Assembly (NCBI RefSeq): GCF_015905305.1
Contig: NZ_JADZLQ010000002.1
Coordinates: 248,001-312,000 of the forward strand
DNA length: 64,000 nt
From: Pinirhizobacter soli
GTDB lineage: Bacteria > Pseudomonadota > Gammaproteobacteria > Xanthomonadales > Rhodanobacteraceae
Direction: 5' to 3'
Below the pieces are notes generated by a model. It was not told the DNA's origin, made no database searches, and saw only the letters and a program-made list of their open reading frames with translations. This document shows positions 45,112 through 55,548 of this stretch, piece by piece (the stretch's first letter is position 1; the number at the start of each line of letters is the position of its first letter). Position numbers and translations under genes: made by a program.

Positions 45112-46044
45112 CTAGGGGTTGGAGATACCGTGCGGCACGTGGCCGGTGGCTACGTGGCGGCGCGCGGATTCCACGTTGGCCGGGGAATCATCGAAAAAGA
45201 TGTCAGCGCCGAAGGCTTCCAGGAAGGGCCCCTTGTCGCGTCCACCCAGGAACAGCGCCTCGTCGATGCGCACGCCCCACCTGCGAAGGGTAAGGATGAC
45301 GCGCTTGTGCGCTGGCGCCGAGCGGGCGGTGACCAACGCCGTGCGGATGGGGGAATCCTCCGCCGGAAAGGCCGCCTGCAGCCGGTGCAAGGCCGAAAGG
45401 AACCCCCGGAACGGGCCGCCAGAGAGGGGTTCGGCCCAACGCTCGCTTTCGTTGCGGTGGAAGGCTTCGATGCCCTCCTCTCGCGACACGCGTTCACCTT
45501 CGTCGCCAAAGATCACCGCATCGCCGTCGAAGGCAATGCGCAATTGCTCGCTCGAACGCGGCTGCGCAGTGGACGGCAGGATGGTGGCGGCGGCAACACC
45601 CGCGCGCAACGCGCGGCCGACGTCCTCGGGATTGGCCGACAGGAAAAGATCGGCGCGGAACGGCGCGATGTAGTCGGAAGTGGGCGCACCGCTGGTGAAC
45701 GCCGCGCGGCTGATTTCCAGCCCGTAGTGCTGGATCGCGTTGAAGATGCGCAGCCCCGTGTCGCCGGAATTGCGCGACAGCAGGATCACTTCCACCGGCG
45801 GCACGTCGCCGGCCAGGCGGTTCAGGCCCAGGAGCTTCTGTACCAGCGGAAAGGCCACGCCAGGTTCGAGCAGTTCATCTTCCTTTTCGATCTGGAACTG
45901 GCGGTAAGCGTCCAGCCCCTCGCGTTCGAAGAGCTCGTGGCTGTTTCCCATGTCGAACAGCGCGCGCGAGGAAATGGCCACCACCAGGCGGTTGTCGCCG
46001 GCAGCTTCCCTCGCGTGGGCGTTGGTTTCGGGCGGCTGGGACAC
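45112..46044 (-). CDS. Cytosolic 5'-nucleotidase family protein
   Basis: Protein of 310 residues matching the bacterial counterpart of cytosolic 5'-nucleotidase I (5-nucleotidase family). Blocks are [24 protein letters not shown] at the N-terminus, [15 protein letters not shown] (the metal-binding Asp pair) in the centre, and [11 protein letters not shown] near the end, so it is a HAD-type fold. It would dephosphorylate nucleoside monophosphates. It is 11 bp downstream of nadK and probably shares its transcript. Confidence 0.87.
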   Translation of the reverse strand: MSQPPETNAHAREAAGDNRLVVAISSRALFDMGNSHELFEREGLDAYRQFQIEKEDELLEPGVAFPLVQKLLGLNRLAGDVPPVEVILLSRNSGDTGLRIFNAIQHYGLEISRAAFTSGAPTSDYIAPFRADLFLSANPEDVGRALRAGVAAATILPSTAQPRSSEQLRIAFDGDAVIFGDEGERVSREEGIEAFHRNESERWAEPLSGGPFRGFLSALHRLQAAFPAEDSPIRTALVTARSAPAHKRVILTLRRWGVRIDEALFLGGRDKGPFLEAFGADIFFDDSPANVESARRHVATGHVPHGISNP

Positions 46045-46055
46045 GGCTATGGCTC

Positions 46056-46814
46056 CTAAAGCGCGAACTGCTCGTCGAGGATACGCTGCTGCAGGTTGTG
46101 TTCCGGATCGAAGAGCAAACGCACGCCGTGCCTGCGCGACTGGCGAATCTGAACGCTTTGTACGTCGCGCACTTCATGGAAGTCGGCGGTGGCGCTGACC
46201 GGCCGTTTGTTGGGGTCTTTGACGGTGAAACCGACACGAGAGGCATGCGGCAAGATGGCGCCTCGCCAGCGGCGCGGACGGAAAGGGCTGATCGGCGTGA
46301 GCGCCAGCACGTTGGCATCGAGCGGCAGGATCGGCCCGTGCGCGGAGAAATTGTAGGCAGTGGACCCGGCTGGCGTGGACAACAATATGCCGTCGCAGAC
46401 GAGCTCGTCGAGCTTCACCAGGTCGTCGATGCGAACCTGCAGGTGCGCTGCCTGGTTGGTCTGGCGGATCAAGGACACTTCGTTGAAGGCCAATGCCTTG
46501 TGCTCTTGTCCGTTGATGCAGGTGCAGGTCATTTCCAACGGATGCAGGATCGCCGGGTGCGCGCGTTCGATGCGCTCGACGAGGTCGGGAAGCTCATGGC
46601 GATTCATCAGGAAACCGACTTTGCCCAGTTTCATGCCGTAAACGGGCACGCCCAGCGAGCGGGCGTCGTGCAGGGCGCGCAGCATGAAGCCATCGCCACC
46701 CAACGCCACCACGGTCTCGGCCTCGGCCAGGGGAACGTCGCCGTAGAGCTCTACCAGTGCTTCGCGGGCCTTGCGGGCGATGGGGGTATTGCTGGCAACG
46801 AACGATAGGCGCAT
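46056..46814 (-). CDS. nadK: NAD kinase
   Basis: Cytoplasmic enzyme of 252 residues making NADP from NAD. The catalytic GGDGFML is present, as are MKLGKVGFLMNR, FNEVSLIR and DGILLSTPAGSTAYNFSAHGPI, the ATP/NAD-binding signature. The start MRLSFVASNTP at 46814 fits the family. An upstream GTG at 46829 would add five residues; neither has a clear ribosome site. It is followed by the 5'-nucleotidase gene. Confidence 0.95.
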   Translation of the reverse strand: MRLSFVASNTPIARKAREALVELYGDVPLAEAETVVALGGDGFMLRALHDARSLGVPVYGMKLGKVGFLMNRHELPDLVERIERAHPAILHPLEMTCTCINGQEHKALAFNEVSLIRQTNQAAHLQVRIDDLVKLDELVCDGILLSTPAGSTAYNFSAHGPILPLDANVLALTPISPFRPRRWRGAILPHASRVGFTVKDPNKRPVSATADFHEVRDVQSVQIRQSRRHGVRLLFDPEHNLQQRILDEQFAL

Positions 46815-46857
46815 GGGTGAACAGATCACGGGCCGGAAAGCCTGAAGCTTACCCCAA

Positions 46858-47568
46858 TCATCGGCGCACGCCGCCCTGCCCCAACACCGTCCACGCCCGC
46901 AGTTCGCCGCCTCCGAGGTGGAAAGTGATCACCTGGCGCATCAGCCGGCGCAGCGCGGCGAGCCCCGCTGCATCCGGGCAGCGATCGGCGGCGAGGTCCA
47001 GGAGGTCACGCCCCTGCACGGTGTGCGGTTCGTTGGGGCGCGCAGGCACCGCACCCAGTTCCGGTTCGTAGCGATAGCTGCCTCCGGAAACCAGGGGTTC
47101 ACCGCTATCGCCTTCAAATTCCAGCGCCAGTGCATACCCCAGAGCATCGAGCAGGTCGCGTTCGAAGCGCCGCAGGGTCCAGCCTACCGGCTCGCCATCA
47201 GCCAGCCGCCGCAAGGTGCTGCCATAGGCGTCGAACACGGCAGGCTGCGGATCGTGGCGCGCTGTCAGGCGCACGACGAGCTCGTTGAGGTACAGGCCCG
47301 ACATCAGCGCATCGCCCACCAGCCGCATCGGCAGGCCGATGGGCTCGGCGGCGCGCAGCGTGGCCAGTTCACCGCGGAGCAGAAAGTCCAGCGCGATTGG
47401 CTGGAAGGGTTCGAGCTGCGAACGCTGCAACTTGGCCCGCTCCCTGCGCACCCCGCGGGCAACAACGCCGATGCGGCCGTGATCGCGGGTCAGGCATTCG
47501 AGCAGCAGCGATGTCTCGCGATACGGCCGCCCATGCATCACGAACGTCGGTTGCTGGTCGATGCGCAT
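46858..47568 (-). CDS. recO: DNA repair protein RecO
   Basis: Protein of 236 residues. The N-terminal OB fold reads PTFVMHGRPYRETSLLLECLTRDHGRIGVVARGVRR. The helical domain follows; the usual zinc-binding Cys residues are absent, as in many proteobacterial RecO. It loads RecA on SSB-coated DNA with RecR. It starts 12 bp after era, at the end of the lepA-lepB-rnc-era-recO order conserved in gammaproteobacteria. Confidence 0.93.
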   Translation of the reverse strand: MRIDQQPTFVMHGRPYRETSLLLECLTRDHGRIGVVARGVRRERAKLQRSQLEPFQPIALDFLLRGELATLRAAEPIGLPMRLVGDALMSGLYLNELVVRLTARHDPQPAVFDAYGSTLRRLADGEPVGWTLRRFERDLLDALGYALALEFEGDSGEPLVSGGSYRYEPELGAVPARPNEPHTVQGRDLLDLAADRCPDAAGLAALRRLMRQVITFHLGGGELRAWTVLGQGGVRR

Positions 47569-47580
47569 GGCGCTTAAGAC

Positions 47581-48510
47581 TTACTCGTAGCCGAAGCGCT
47601 TGAGTGCGTTCTCGTCGTCGGCCCAGCCCTCGCGCACCTTCACCCAGAGCTTCAGGAACACCTTGCGTTCGAAAATGCTTTCCATGGCCTTGCGCGCGGC
47701 ACTGCCGATGGCCTTGAGCTGCGCGCCGCCATGGCCGATGACGATCGCCTTCTGCCCGTCGCGCTCGACCCAGATCACCGCATGGATTTCCGCCACGCCG
47801 TCTTCGCGGTCGACGAATTGCTCGATCTCCACCGTGGTGGCATAAGGCAATTCCTGGTCGAGCCGGCGCATCAGCTGTTCGCGGACCATCTCGGAGGCTA
47901 AGAATCGCTCGCTGCGGTCGGTAATTTCGTCCTCGCCGTACACCGGCGGCGCCTGGGGCAGTCGCGCGATCAGGCTGCGCTCGAGTTCTTCCAGGCCCTT
48001 GCGCTTCAGTGCACTGACGTAGTGCACCTCGTCGAAGGCATGTTTGGACGTGAGATCGGCGACGAACGGCAGCATCGCCGCCTTGTCCTTGGCGAGGTCG
48101 ACCTTGTTGATCACCAGGATGCGCGGCGCCGATTGCTCGGACAAAACCGCGTGCACGGCAGAATCTTCGTCCGTCCAGCGATTGGCCTCGATCACCTGCA
48201 CGCCGACGTCAACATCTGACATGGCTGACCGCGCGGTGCGGTTGATGCTGCGGTTCATCGCCCGCTTCGCGCCGCGATGCAGGCCCGGGGTGTCGACATA
48301 CAGGATCTGCCCTGCCGGTCGCGTGGCGATGCCCAGGATGCGGTGGCGCGTGGTCTGCGGACGCGGGCTCACGGCCGACAGGCGAAAACCCACCAAGGCG
48401 TTGAGCAAGGTGGACTTGCCCACGTTCGGCCGGCCAGCCAGCGCCACGAAGCCGCAGCGGTAATCGGCGGATACGACAGGTTCGGTCTCGATGGTGGGTT
48501 CTTCGTTCAT
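47581..48510 (-). CDS. era: GTPase Era
   Basis: Ribosome-assembly GTPase of 309 residues binding 16S rRNA. G1 is [10 protein letters not shown]2 falls in TTRHRI, G3 is DTPGL and G4 is NKVD. The C-terminal KH domain has [22 protein letters not shown]. The ATG overlaps the rnc stop as ATGA, so translation is coupled. An upstream frame extension overlapping rnc was excluded. Confidence 0.97.
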   Translation of the reverse strand: MNEEPTIETEPVVSADYRCGFVALAGRPNVGKSTLLNALVGFRLSAVSPRPQTTRHRILGIATRPAGQILYVDTPGLHRGAKRAMNRSINRTARSAMSDVDVGVQVIEANRWTDEDSAVHAVLSEQSAPRILVINKVDLAKDKAAMLPFVADLTSKHAFDEVHYVSALKRKGLEELERSLIARLPQAPPVYGEDEITDRSERFLASEMVREQLMRRLDQELPYATTVEIEQFVDREDGVAEIHAVIWVERDGQKAIVIGHGGAQLKAIGSAARKAMESIFERKVFLKLWVKVREGWADDENALKRFGYE

Positions 48511-49160
48511 GCGGTTTGCTCCAGCAGGCGAGCCAGCACGGCCTCGGCGGCTTCCTGTTCGGCAGCCCGGCGGCTGCCACCGCGTCCTTCGACGCGGCAT
48601 GTGATGGGGTCGGCGATCGTGCAGCTGACATCGAATGTCTTGGCGTGGTCTTCGCCGTGGCTGTCGATCAATTCATACGCGGGAAGGGGCAAGCCCCTAC
48701 CCTGCAGCCACTCCTGCAGCCTCGTCTTGGCGTCCTTGCTCGACCGCGATAAGGCGGCCACCTGGTCGGCGAAAAGACCTCGCACAACCTCGCGGCAGGC
48801 ATCGAAGCCGGCGTCCAGGTAGATGGCCGCGATCAGCGCCTCGAATGCATCGGCGAGAATCGACTCGCGGCGGAAGCCGCCACTTTTGAGTTCACCAGGG
48901 CCAAGCTTCAGGTCGTCGCCGATCTCGAGCGATTTGGCCACCACCGCCAGCGCCTGCCCATTCACCATCTGGGCACGCAGGCGCGAGAGCTCGCCCTCGC
49001 TGGCCTTGGGATGCGCCTGGTAAAGCATCTCGGCCACCATCGAGCCCAACAGGGCATCGCCGAGGAACTCAAGCCGCTCGTTGTTGGGACGTCCGGCGCT
49101 GCGGTGGGTCAGCGCCAGCTGGGCCAGCGCCGGGTCGGCGAAACGATGCAGCGGCTTCAC
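48507..49160 (-). CDS. rnc: Ribonuclease III
   Basis: Double-strand-specific endonuclease of 217 residues for rRNA processing. The active-site signature [13 protein letters not shown] is near residue 30, the second acidic cluster is [15 protein letters not shown], and the dsRNA-binding domain follows from about 140 ([18 protein letters not shown]). The GTG at 49160 is preceded by GAGGAAGG, much the best start. It begins 7 bp after the DUF4845 stop and ends overlapping era. Confidence 0.96.
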   Translation of the reverse strand: MKPLHRFADPALAQLALTHRSAGRPNNERLEFLGDALLGSMVAEMLYQAHPKASEGELSRLRAQMVNGQALAVVAKSLEIGDDLKLGPGELKSGGFRRESILADAFEALIAAIYLDAGFDACREVVRGLFADQVAALSRSSKDAKTRLQEWLQGRGLPLPAYELIDSHGEDHAKTFDVSCTIADPITCRVEGRGGSRRAAEQEAAEAVLARLLEQTA

Positions 49161-49167
49161 ACCTTCC

Positions 49168-49548
49168 TCATTGCGTGACGTCACCCGCGAGCGGCTTGGA
49201 GGTCTCGAAATGCAGGAGCAGCGAGATGTTGTACATGAACGGGATGATCTTGTCGTACTCCACGTGCAGCGTGGCCGCATTGCCCTGGCGCTGCACGGTG
49301 ATGTCCTTCGGCTTGATGGTGGCGTCGTCCACGTACTGGAAGTTCATCTTGAACATGAGATCGCGACGGATGTCGTCGAGCGTCTTGCCCGAGGTGCCAG
49401 CGGCGCCGATCTGGGTCATCGCCTTCTGCACGCCCATGAATTCCGTGTAGGCAGGTACCAGCTTCATCGCCGCGTAGGCGAAGAACCCGACTACGGCCAG
49501 GATGATGATGAAACCGACCAGCGTGACGCCTGATTGCCTGCCCTTCAT
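49168..49548 (-). CDS. DUF4845 small membrane protein
   Basis: Protein of 126 residues with one N-terminal membrane helix after a basic start (about 8-28, VTLVGFIIILAVVGFFAYAAMKL), pseudopilin-like in form, and a small periplasmic domain. DUF4845 genes sit between lepB and rnc in many proteobacteria; the function is unknown. The ATG at 49548 follows GGAAG. It is 6 bp upstream of the RNase III start. Confidence 0.87.
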   Translation of the reverse strand: MKGRQSGVTLVGFIIILAVVGFFAYAAMKLVPAYTEFMGVQKAMTQIGAAGTSGKTLDDIRRDLMFKMNFQYVDDATIKPKDITVQRQGNAATLHVEYDKIIPFMYNISLLLHFETSKPLAGDVTQ

Positions 49549-49639
49549 GACTGTCTTCCCCCGAAGAATCGATTGTGAGCCGGCGCCCGTGGCGCGCCGG
49601 CGGGCAAAGCATAACCGCTCCGCGCCCACGCCGGATGGA

Positions 49640-50554
49640 TCAATGGATCACCCGGCCCATGCGCGGGAAGTCCAGCCAGGGGAAATCCAGGCCCTTATAG
49701 CTCAGCCAGACGACGAACGCCTTGCCCACCAGGTTCTTCTCGGGCATGCAGCCCCACCAGCGGCTGTCGGTGCTGTTGTAGCGGTTGTCGCCCATCACGA
49801 TATAGCAGCCTTGCGGCACGACCGTGGGGACGTCGCCGTTGGGGATGTCGTGCGGGATGTTGTAGGCGGGCATCAGCGCGATGCGGTGGTCCACCCCAGG
49901 CAAGCCGGCCGAACCTGGCAAGTGCTCGGTCCAGACAGTGGCCCCGTTGGCCAGCATCAGGCTGTCCTCGGTCAGGCGCGGATCGCCCTCGTACGGGCCG
50001 ATCGCGTCGTCCACCACACGCTCGCCGTTGATGTAGAGCTCACTGCCGCGCGACTCGATGCGGTCGCCCGGAAGCCCGATCACGCGCTTGATCCAGTTCT
50101 GGTTGGGTACCGGCATATGCGGGTCTTCGCAGCTCTGGTCGCCGCTGCGCAGCACCTGGCCATCGACCTTGCAGATATAGCCTGGGAAGCGGAACACCAC
50201 CACGTCGCCGCGGCGCGGCTCGCCGATGGCCACGAGCTTGTTGTTGAAGGCCGGCATGCGCAGGCCGTAAGCGAACTTGTTGACCAGGATGAAGTCACCC
50301 ACGTTCAACGTGGGCATCATCGAGCCTGACGGAATGCGGAAGGGCTCGGCCACGAACGAACGCAGCAGCAGCACGATCAGGATCACCGGGAACAGCGAAC
50401 GGGCCCAGTCGGTGGGCCAGGGATCGACCAGCGGCTCGCCGGAGGCTTCGCTCCGGGCTTTGCGTCCCTTGAACAGGAACAGGCGGTCGAAAGCCCAGAC
50501 CACGCCGAACAGCGCCGTCAGGCCAAGGAGGATCGCCGCAAAATCGAATTCCAT
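49640..50554 (-). CDS. lepB: Signal peptidase I
   Basis: Inner-membrane peptidase of 304 residues with two N-terminal membrane segments (about 7-25 and 53-68). The catalytic dyad is Ser78 in PSGSMMPTL and Lys156 in KRVIGLPGD, with the later GDNRYNSTDSRWWG box. It removes signal peptides of exported proteins, of which this window has many. GGAG precedes ATG 50554. It follows lepA. Confidence 0.96.
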   Translation of the reverse strand: MEFDFAAILLGLTALFGVVWAFDRLFLFKGRKARSEASGEPLVDPWPTDWARSLFPVILIVLLLRSFVAEPFRIPSGSMMPTLNVGDFILVNKFAYGLRMPAFNNKLVAIGEPRRGDVVVFRFPGYICKVDGQVLRSGDQSCEDPHMPVPNQNWIKRVIGLPGDRIESRGSELYINGERVVDDAIGPYEGDPRLTEDSLMLANGATVWTEHLPGSAGLPGVDHRIALMPAYNIPHDIPNGDVPTVVPQGCYIVMGDNRYNSTDSRWWGCMPEKNLVGKAFVVWLSYKGLDFPWLDFPRMGRVIH

Positions 50555-50648
50555 GCCTACTCCATCGGTAAGGCCGCCGCTCCCGGGCCGGCCAACAAGG
50601 CCGCACGGTACCACCGGCGACCAGCTTGCGAATACGTGACCTTCGGGG

Positions 50649-52439
50649 TTATTTGTCCGTCCGGAGCACCGCCAGGAAGGCTTCCTGGGGGATCTCCACG
50701 CTGCCGACCTGCTTCATGCGTTTCTTGCCTTCCTTCTGTTTTTCCAGCAGTTTTTTCTTGCGCGAGACGTCGCCGCCATAGCATTTGGCCAGCACGTTCT
50801 TTCGTAGCGCCTTCACCGTGGAGCGGGCGATCACCTGGGCGCCGACGGCGGCCTGGATCGCCACGTCGAACTGCTGGCGGGGGATCAGGTCTTTCATCCG
50901 TTCCACCAGTTCGCGGCCGCGGCGGTCGGCATGCGAACGGTGCACGATGAGGCTCAAGGCATCGACCCGGTCACCGTTGATCAATACATCCACGCGCACG
51001 AAGGGACCTGCGTCGAAGCGCTCCATGTGGTAGTCCATCGACGCATAGCCGCGCGAGACGGATTTCAACCGGTCGAAGAAATCCAGCACCACTTCGGCCA
51101 GCGGGATCTCGTAGGTCACCTGCACCTGCGTTGCCAGGTAGTGGATCGAACGCTGCACGCCGCGCTTTTCCTCGCACAGCGTGATCACGTTGCCCACGTA
51201 GGCCTGCGGGGTAAGGATGCTGGCCACGATGATCGGCTCGCGGATCTCCTGGATCTGCGGGATCGGCGGCAGCTTCGATGGGTTATCCAACGCCAGGATG
51301 CTGCCGTCGGTCTTGAGCACCTCGTACACCACCGTGGGCGCGGTGGAGATGAGGTTGAGGTCGTATTCTCGTTCCAGGCGCTCCTGCACGATTTCCATGT
51401 GCAGCATGCCCAGGAAGCCGCAACGGAAGCCGAAGCCCATGGCCTCGGAGCTTTCCGGCTCGAAGAACATCGACGCGTCGTTGAGGCGCAGCTTGTCCAG
51501 CGCCTCGCGAAGCGCAGGGTAGTCATCCGCCGACACCGGGAAGAGGCCAGCGAAGACGCGCGGCTGCATGGTCTGGAAACCCGGCAGAGGGTGGTCAGCC
51601 GGCTTGCTGGCAAGGGTAAGCGTGTCGCCCACCGGCGCGCCGTGGACGTCCTTGATCGAGGCGTTGATCCAGCCCACCTCGCCCGCGCCAAGCTTTTCGA
51701 GCTTCTTCAGCTTCGGGGTGAACACGCCGACGTCGTCGACCAGGTGCACGCGACCGGTGGACATCACCAGTATCTTGTCACCGGCCTTGATTTCGCCCTG
51801 CATCACGCGCACCAGGGACACCACGCCCAGGTAATTGTCGAACCACGAATCGATGATCAAGGCCTGCAGGCGATCGGTATCGCGCGGCTTGGGCGGCGGG
51901 ATGCGGGCGATGATCGCCTCGAGCACCTCCACCACGTTGAGGCCGGTTTTGGCACTGATCGAGATGGCGTCGCTGGCATCGATGCCGATCACCGCCTCGA
52001 TCTCGCCCTTGACCTTCTCGATGTCGGCGGTGGGCAGGTCGATCTTGTTCAGCACCGGCACCACTTCCAGGCCCTGCTCGATCGCGGTGTAGCAGTTGGC
52101 CACCGACTGCGCTTCCACGCCCTGGGCGGCATCGACCACCAGCAAGGCGCCCTCGCAGGCAGCCAGCGAGCGGCTTACCTCGTAGGAGAAGTCCACGTGA
52201 CCCGGGGTATCGATGAAGTTGAGCTGGTAGGTTTTTCCGTCGCGCGCCGTGTACGGCAACGACACCGACTGCGCCTTGATGGTGATGCCGCGCTCGCGCT
52301 CGATGGGATTGTTGTCCAGCACCTGGGCTTCCATCTCGCGTTCGGACAGGCCACCGCATATCTGGATGATGCGATCGGCAAGCGTGGACTTGCCATGGTC
52401 GATGTGGGCAATGATGGAGAAATTGCGAATGAGATCCAT
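50649..52439 (-). CDS. lepA: Elongation factor 4 (LepA)
   Basis: Translational GTPase of 596 residues. G1 is [11 protein letters not shown]3 DTPGHVDF and G4 NKIDLP. The LepA-specific C-terminal domain is Lys-rich ([33 protein letters not shown]). It acts on ribosomes as back-translocase or assembly factor. It heads the lepA-lepB run; a 128-bp gap separates it from the DegP-type gene. Confidence 0.97.
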   Translation of the reverse strand: MDLIRNFSIIAHIDHGKSTLADRIIQICGGLSEREMEAQVLDNNPIERERGITIKAQSVSLPYTARDGKTYQLNFIDTPGHVDFSYEVSRSLAACEGALLVVDAAQGVEAQSVANCYTAIEQGLEVVPVLNKIDLPTADIEKVKGEIEAVIGIDASDAISISAKTGLNVVEVLEAIIARIPPPKPRDTDRLQALIIDSWFDNYLGVVSLVRVMQGEIKAGDKILVMSTGRVHLVDDVGVFTPKLKKLEKLGAGEVGWINASIKDVHGAPVGDTLTLASKPADHPLPGFQTMQPRVFAGLFPVSADDYPALREALDKLRLNDASMFFEPESSEAMGFGFRCGFLGMLHMEIVQERLEREYDLNLISTAPTVVYEVLKTDGSILALDNPSKLPPIPQIQEIREPIIVASILTPQAYVGNVITLCEEKRGVQRSIHYLATQVQVTYEIPLAEVVLDFFDRLKSVSRGYASMDYHMERFDAGPFVRVDVLINGDRVDALSLIVHRSHADRRGRELVERMKDLIPRQQFDVAIQAAVGAQVIARSTVKALRKNVLAKCYGGDVSRKKKLLEKQKEGKKRMKQVGSVEIPQEAFLAVLRTDK

Positions 52440-52567
52440 GGAGCGCCGATGCCTGGGATGCCCGTCCCCGCGACGCGGGCGACGTGGCGCCGCAAACCCG
52501 AGGGGTCTGCGACGCGCAAACGGCGATTATCGCACGGAAGGGCCACCCCACGGGCGGTCCAGAGGGT

Positions 52568-54007
52568 CTAAGGCATGGTAAGGGGGATGAACTGGGTGGC
52601 GTCGTCGCGACGCACCAGCAGCAGGGCGGTATCGCCCGACTTCAGCCCTCGGGCGGCTTCGGCAAAGGCCGCCGCCGTGCCCACGCGGGTCTGGTTGACC
52701 ATCAGCACCATGTCGCCGGGCTGCAAGCCGGCCGCCTGGGCCGCCTTGCCGGTGACGTTCTTGATGGCTACGCCTTCGCCCGCGCCGAGGCCGGCGTCCT
52801 TCCGTTCGCTGGCCGAAAGATCGGTCACTTCCAGCCCAAGCGCCTTGCCTGAAGCAGCGCCCGGCAGCTTGCCGGTGCCGGCCTCGGCGCTCGCCAGCGC
52901 GTCGCCATCCCGCGGCAATTCGCCGACCGTGGCCTCGACGGTTTGTTTCTTGCCGTCGCGCAGGATGCCGACCTTGGCCAGCGTGCCGGGCTTGGTGCTG
53001 GCCACCAGGGGCGGCAGATCCGAAGCCTGGCCGATGGCCTGGCCATTGAACGACAGGATGATGTCGCCATAGCGCAGGCCCGCCTTGGCCGCCCCGCTTC
53101 CAGGGGTGACGTTGGCCACGGCCGCGCCGACGCCCGAATCGAGCTTCCAGGCCTTGACCATGTCGTCGGTGACCACGCCCACCTGCACGCCCAGCATGCC
53201 GCGGGTCACGTAGCCCTTCTGCTTGATCTGCTGCACCGCGTCCATCGCCACGTCGATGGGGATGGAGAACGCCACGCCCTGGTAACCGCCGGTGCTGGAA
53301 TAAATCTGCGAGTTGACGCCCACCACCTTGCCCGCCAGATCGAACAACGGGCCGCCGGAATTGCCGCGGTTGATGGGGACGTCGGTCTGGATGAACGAGG
53401 TATAGGGCTGGTCGCGGCTGCCCAGGTTACGGCCCACGGCACTGACGATGCCCTGGGTTACCGTGTAGTCGAAACCAAATGGCGAGCCGATGGCCAGCAC
53501 CCATTGACCGGCCTTGAGCGCACGCGAATCGCCGATGGCGACGGTCGGAAGGCTGCCTGCGTTTACCTTGAGCAGGGCGATGTCGTATTTCGGATCGGCC
53601 CCGACCACCTTGGCATCGAGCGTGCGGCGATCCTGCAGGCGCACAGTGACGGTATCGGCGTCTTCCACCACGTGGTTGTTGGTGATCACGTAGCCGTCGG
53701 CGGAGATGATGAACCCCGAGCCCAGCGAGGTGCTTTGCTGTTCTTCCGGAGAGGGCATCATCGGCATGCCGAAGAAGCGGCGCAGCAATTCCTGCTGGTC
53801 ATCGGGCATCTGCTGAGCCATGCGCGGCTTGGTGCGCTGGCTCTTGCCCTTGCCGGTGTACTTCGCTTCCACGTGCACCACGGCACCTGCATTCTTTTCG
53901 ACGATGCCGGTGAAGTCCGGCAAGGATGCTGCCGGTTGCGCGTAAACCGCACCCGTGGAAAGGCAAAGCGCCGCTGCCAGGAGCCAGCGCCGGGTCATAA
54001 AGGTCAT
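52568..54007 (-). CDS. DegP/MucD-type periplasmic serine protease
   Basis: Do-family (S1C) protease-chaperone of 479 residues with signal peptide 1-23. The triad is His112 (TNNHVV), Asp142 (YDIALLK) and Ser217 (GNSGGPLF). Two PDZ domains follow (about 265-345 and 375-470). The ATG at 54007 has AAGGAGGAA at ideal spacing. It lies downstream of rpoE-rseA, where mucD/degP genes act in envelope stress. A hairpin pair separates it from rseA, so it likely has its own promoter as well. Confidence 0.94.
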   Translation of the reverse strand: MTFMTRRWLLAAALCLSTGAVYAQPAASLPDFTGIVEKNAGAVVHVEAKYTGKGKSQRTKPRMAQQMPDDQQELLRRFFGMPMMPSPEEQQSTSLGSGFIISADGYVITNNHVVEDADTVTVRLQDRRTLDAKVVGADPKYDIALLKVNAGSLPTVAIGDSRALKAGQWVLAIGSPFGFDYTVTQGIVSAVGRNLGSRDQPYTSFIQTDVPINRGNSGGPLFDLAGKVVGVNSQIYSSTGGYQGVAFSIPIDVAMDAVQQIKQKGYVTRGMLGVQVGVVTDDMVKAWKLDSGVGAAVANVTPGSGAAKAGLRYGDIILSFNGQAIGQASDLPPLVASTKPGTLAKVGILRDGKKQTVEATVGELPRDGDALASAEAGTGKLPGAASGKALGLEVTDLSASERKDAGLGAGEGVAIKNVTGKAAQAAGLQPGDMVLMVNQTRVGTAAAFAEAARGLKSGDTALLLVRRDDATQFIPLTMP

Positions 54008-54095
54008 CCGATTCCTCCTTAACTTGGGTCTTTCGTACCGATTACCTGCCGCGTTTACCTGGCGGCTGGCTTTTTCAATGGACGGGTTTTGTAGG

Positions 54096-54143
54096 GCGCC
54101 AGGGAACCTGGCGCGGCCGGGGCGGACGGGTGTCCACCCCGGC
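54096..54143 (-). terminator. Tandem hairpins between rseA and the DegP-type gene
   Basis: One stem pairs 54096-54102 with 54108-54114. A second pairs 54116-54122 with 54137-54143 and continues inside as GGAC/GTCC around a GGGT loop. They start 8 bp after the rseA stop on the minus strand. The T-run is missing, so partial termination or mRNA processing is inferred. Confidence 0.45.
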
Positions 54144-54151
54144 GGGTTGTT

Positions 54152-54805
54152 CTATCGCGCCTGCGCGCGCTGCTGGGGAATCGCCTGCGCCGGCACGACG
54201 GGGCTGAGCAGGATCATGTAGCGAGCGTCGTTGGCACTGATGGCACCGTTGAACTGCACCGGCTGCAGGGGCTGCACCTGGTACTGGCTTACCTGCTGCG
54301 GGTAGCTGGCCATCGGCGAACCACTGCCGTAGGCCGCCTGCTGGGTCAGACGTGAGGCGACATTACCCGACAACCACTGTGGCGCCGCCGCCGGGCTGCT
54401 GCCGACATCGGCCACGGAGGCATCCGCGGAAGTGACGTGGGTGGCGGCCACCGGGGCCGCGGTATCCGGACGACGTCCCGCCGGCTGGGAGACCATCAGC
54501 GCGGCCACGGCAACACCCGCGGCGATCGCGCCGCCGGCGGACCAGTGCAGCCAGTGCCGGCGGCGCGGGGCCACGGCCACGAGGGGCGCCTGGTCGATCG
54601 CGGCCATCACCCTGGCTGCGAATCCGGCCGACGCCAACTGCCCGGGCACCTGCCCGCGCAAGCCATCGCCGGCAAGGTGGAAGCGGTCCCACGCGTCGCG
54701 CAGGGCCTGGTCGTGGTCCAGCCGTCGCATCAGGAATCGAAGTTCCTGTGCCGACAACTGGCCATCCGCCGCGGCGGAGAGGTTTTCCAGGTTGCTTTCA
54801 CTCAT
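54152..54805 (-). CDS. rseA: Anti-sigma-E factor RseA
   Basis: Inner-membrane regulator of 217 residues. The cytoplasmic N-terminal domain (about 1-85; LSAAADGQLSAQELRFLMRRLDHDQALRDAWDRFHLAGDGLRG) is the sigma-binding RseA_N type. One membrane helix (about 88-106) follows, then a Gln/Pro-rich periplasmic part. DegS-type cleavage would release sigma-E. The ATG overlaps the rpoE stop as ATGA. No rseB is found next to it. Confidence 0.92.
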   Translation of the reverse strand: MSESNLENLSAAADGQLSAQELRFLMRRLDHDQALRDAWDRFHLAGDGLRGQVPGQLASAGFAARVMAAIDQAPLVAVAPRRRHWLHWSAGGAIAAGVAVAALMVSQPAGRRPDTAAPVAATHVTSADASVADVGSSPAAAPQWLSGNVASRLTQQAAYGSGSPMASYPQQVSQYQVQPLQPVQFNGAISANDARYMILLSPVVPAQAIPQQRAQAR

Positions 54806-55398
54806 GTTCGGTAGTCCTCGCGGGTATCCAGCACGGGCCGCAGTTTTTCGTCGATTGCTTCACGGGCGCGGAAGATCCGCGACCGTACGGTGCCGATCGG
54901 GCACCCCATCTTTTCGGCGATTTCATCGTAGCTGAGGCCGTCGACCTCACGCAGGGTGATCGCCACCCGCAATTCCTCGGGCAAGGCTTGGACAGTAGAA
55001 AAAACCGTTTGTTCCACCTGCTGGCGCATCAATTCACGTTCAGGTGTCGCACTTTCGTGAAGACGCCCGGCGCCTGGGCCATGGACTGCGTCTTCCACGG
55101 CGATGTCGTCGGTAGGTGGGCGGCGGCCCATGGCCACCAGGTGGTTCTTGGCGGTATTGACCGCGATCTTGTACAGCCAGGTATAGAACGCACTTTCGCC
55201 GCGGAACGCCGGCAGCGCCTTCCAGGCGCGCACGAACGACTCCTGGGCGATGTCCTCGCATTCGGACCAGTCGCGCACATAGCGTGAGATGAGCGCGACC
55301 AAGCGATGCTGATACTTGCGCACCAGCAGGTCGAACGCACGGCGGTCGCCTGCCTGGACGCGCTCGACCAGTGCCTGGTCAACTTCGTTTTCGCCCAT
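54802..55398 (-). CDS. rpoE: RNA polymerase sigma-E factor (RpoE/AlgU)
   Basis: ECF sigma factor of 198 residues directing the envelope-stress regulon. Region 2 (LVRKYQHRLVALISRYVRDWSECEDIAQESFVRAW) and region 4 (LREVDGLSYDEIAEKMGCPIGTVRSRIFRAREA) are complete. It starts after an AAGGAGA ribosome site. A sigma-E-type promoter lies 58-84 bp upstream, indicating autoregulation. It is translationally coupled to rseA. Confidence 0.96.
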   Translation of the reverse strand: MGENEVDQALVERVQAGDRRAFDLLVRKYQHRLVALISRYVRDWSECEDIAQESFVRAWKALPAFRGESAFYTWLYKIAVNTAKNHLVAMGRRPPTDDIAVEDAVHGPGAGRLHESATPERELMRQQVEQTVFSTVQALPEELRVAITLREVDGLSYDEIAEKMGCPIGTVRSRIFRAREAIDEKLRPVLDTREDYRT

Positions 55399-55455
55399 CG
55401 GGGGCCCTCTCCTTTAATGGTTGCCGCGGGGCCTTCGCGGGTGGACGGCTGCGCC

Positions 55456-55482
55456 TTCGACCACCCGGCCGGCGGCAAGTTC
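55456..55482 (-). promoter_or_regulatory. Sigma-E-type promoter for rpoE
   Basis: On the minus strand GAACTT (55482-55477) and TCGAA (55460-55456) are separated by exactly 16 bp. This matches GAACTT-N16-TCnnA of RpoE/AlgU promoters. It is about 58 bp before the rpoE start. Confidence 0.8.
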
Positions 55483-55548
55483 ACTTGCGCGCAGATTCCA
55501 AGGCAGGACGAATCCCCACTAACGCAGATGGGGCCGTCACGGTTGTCA

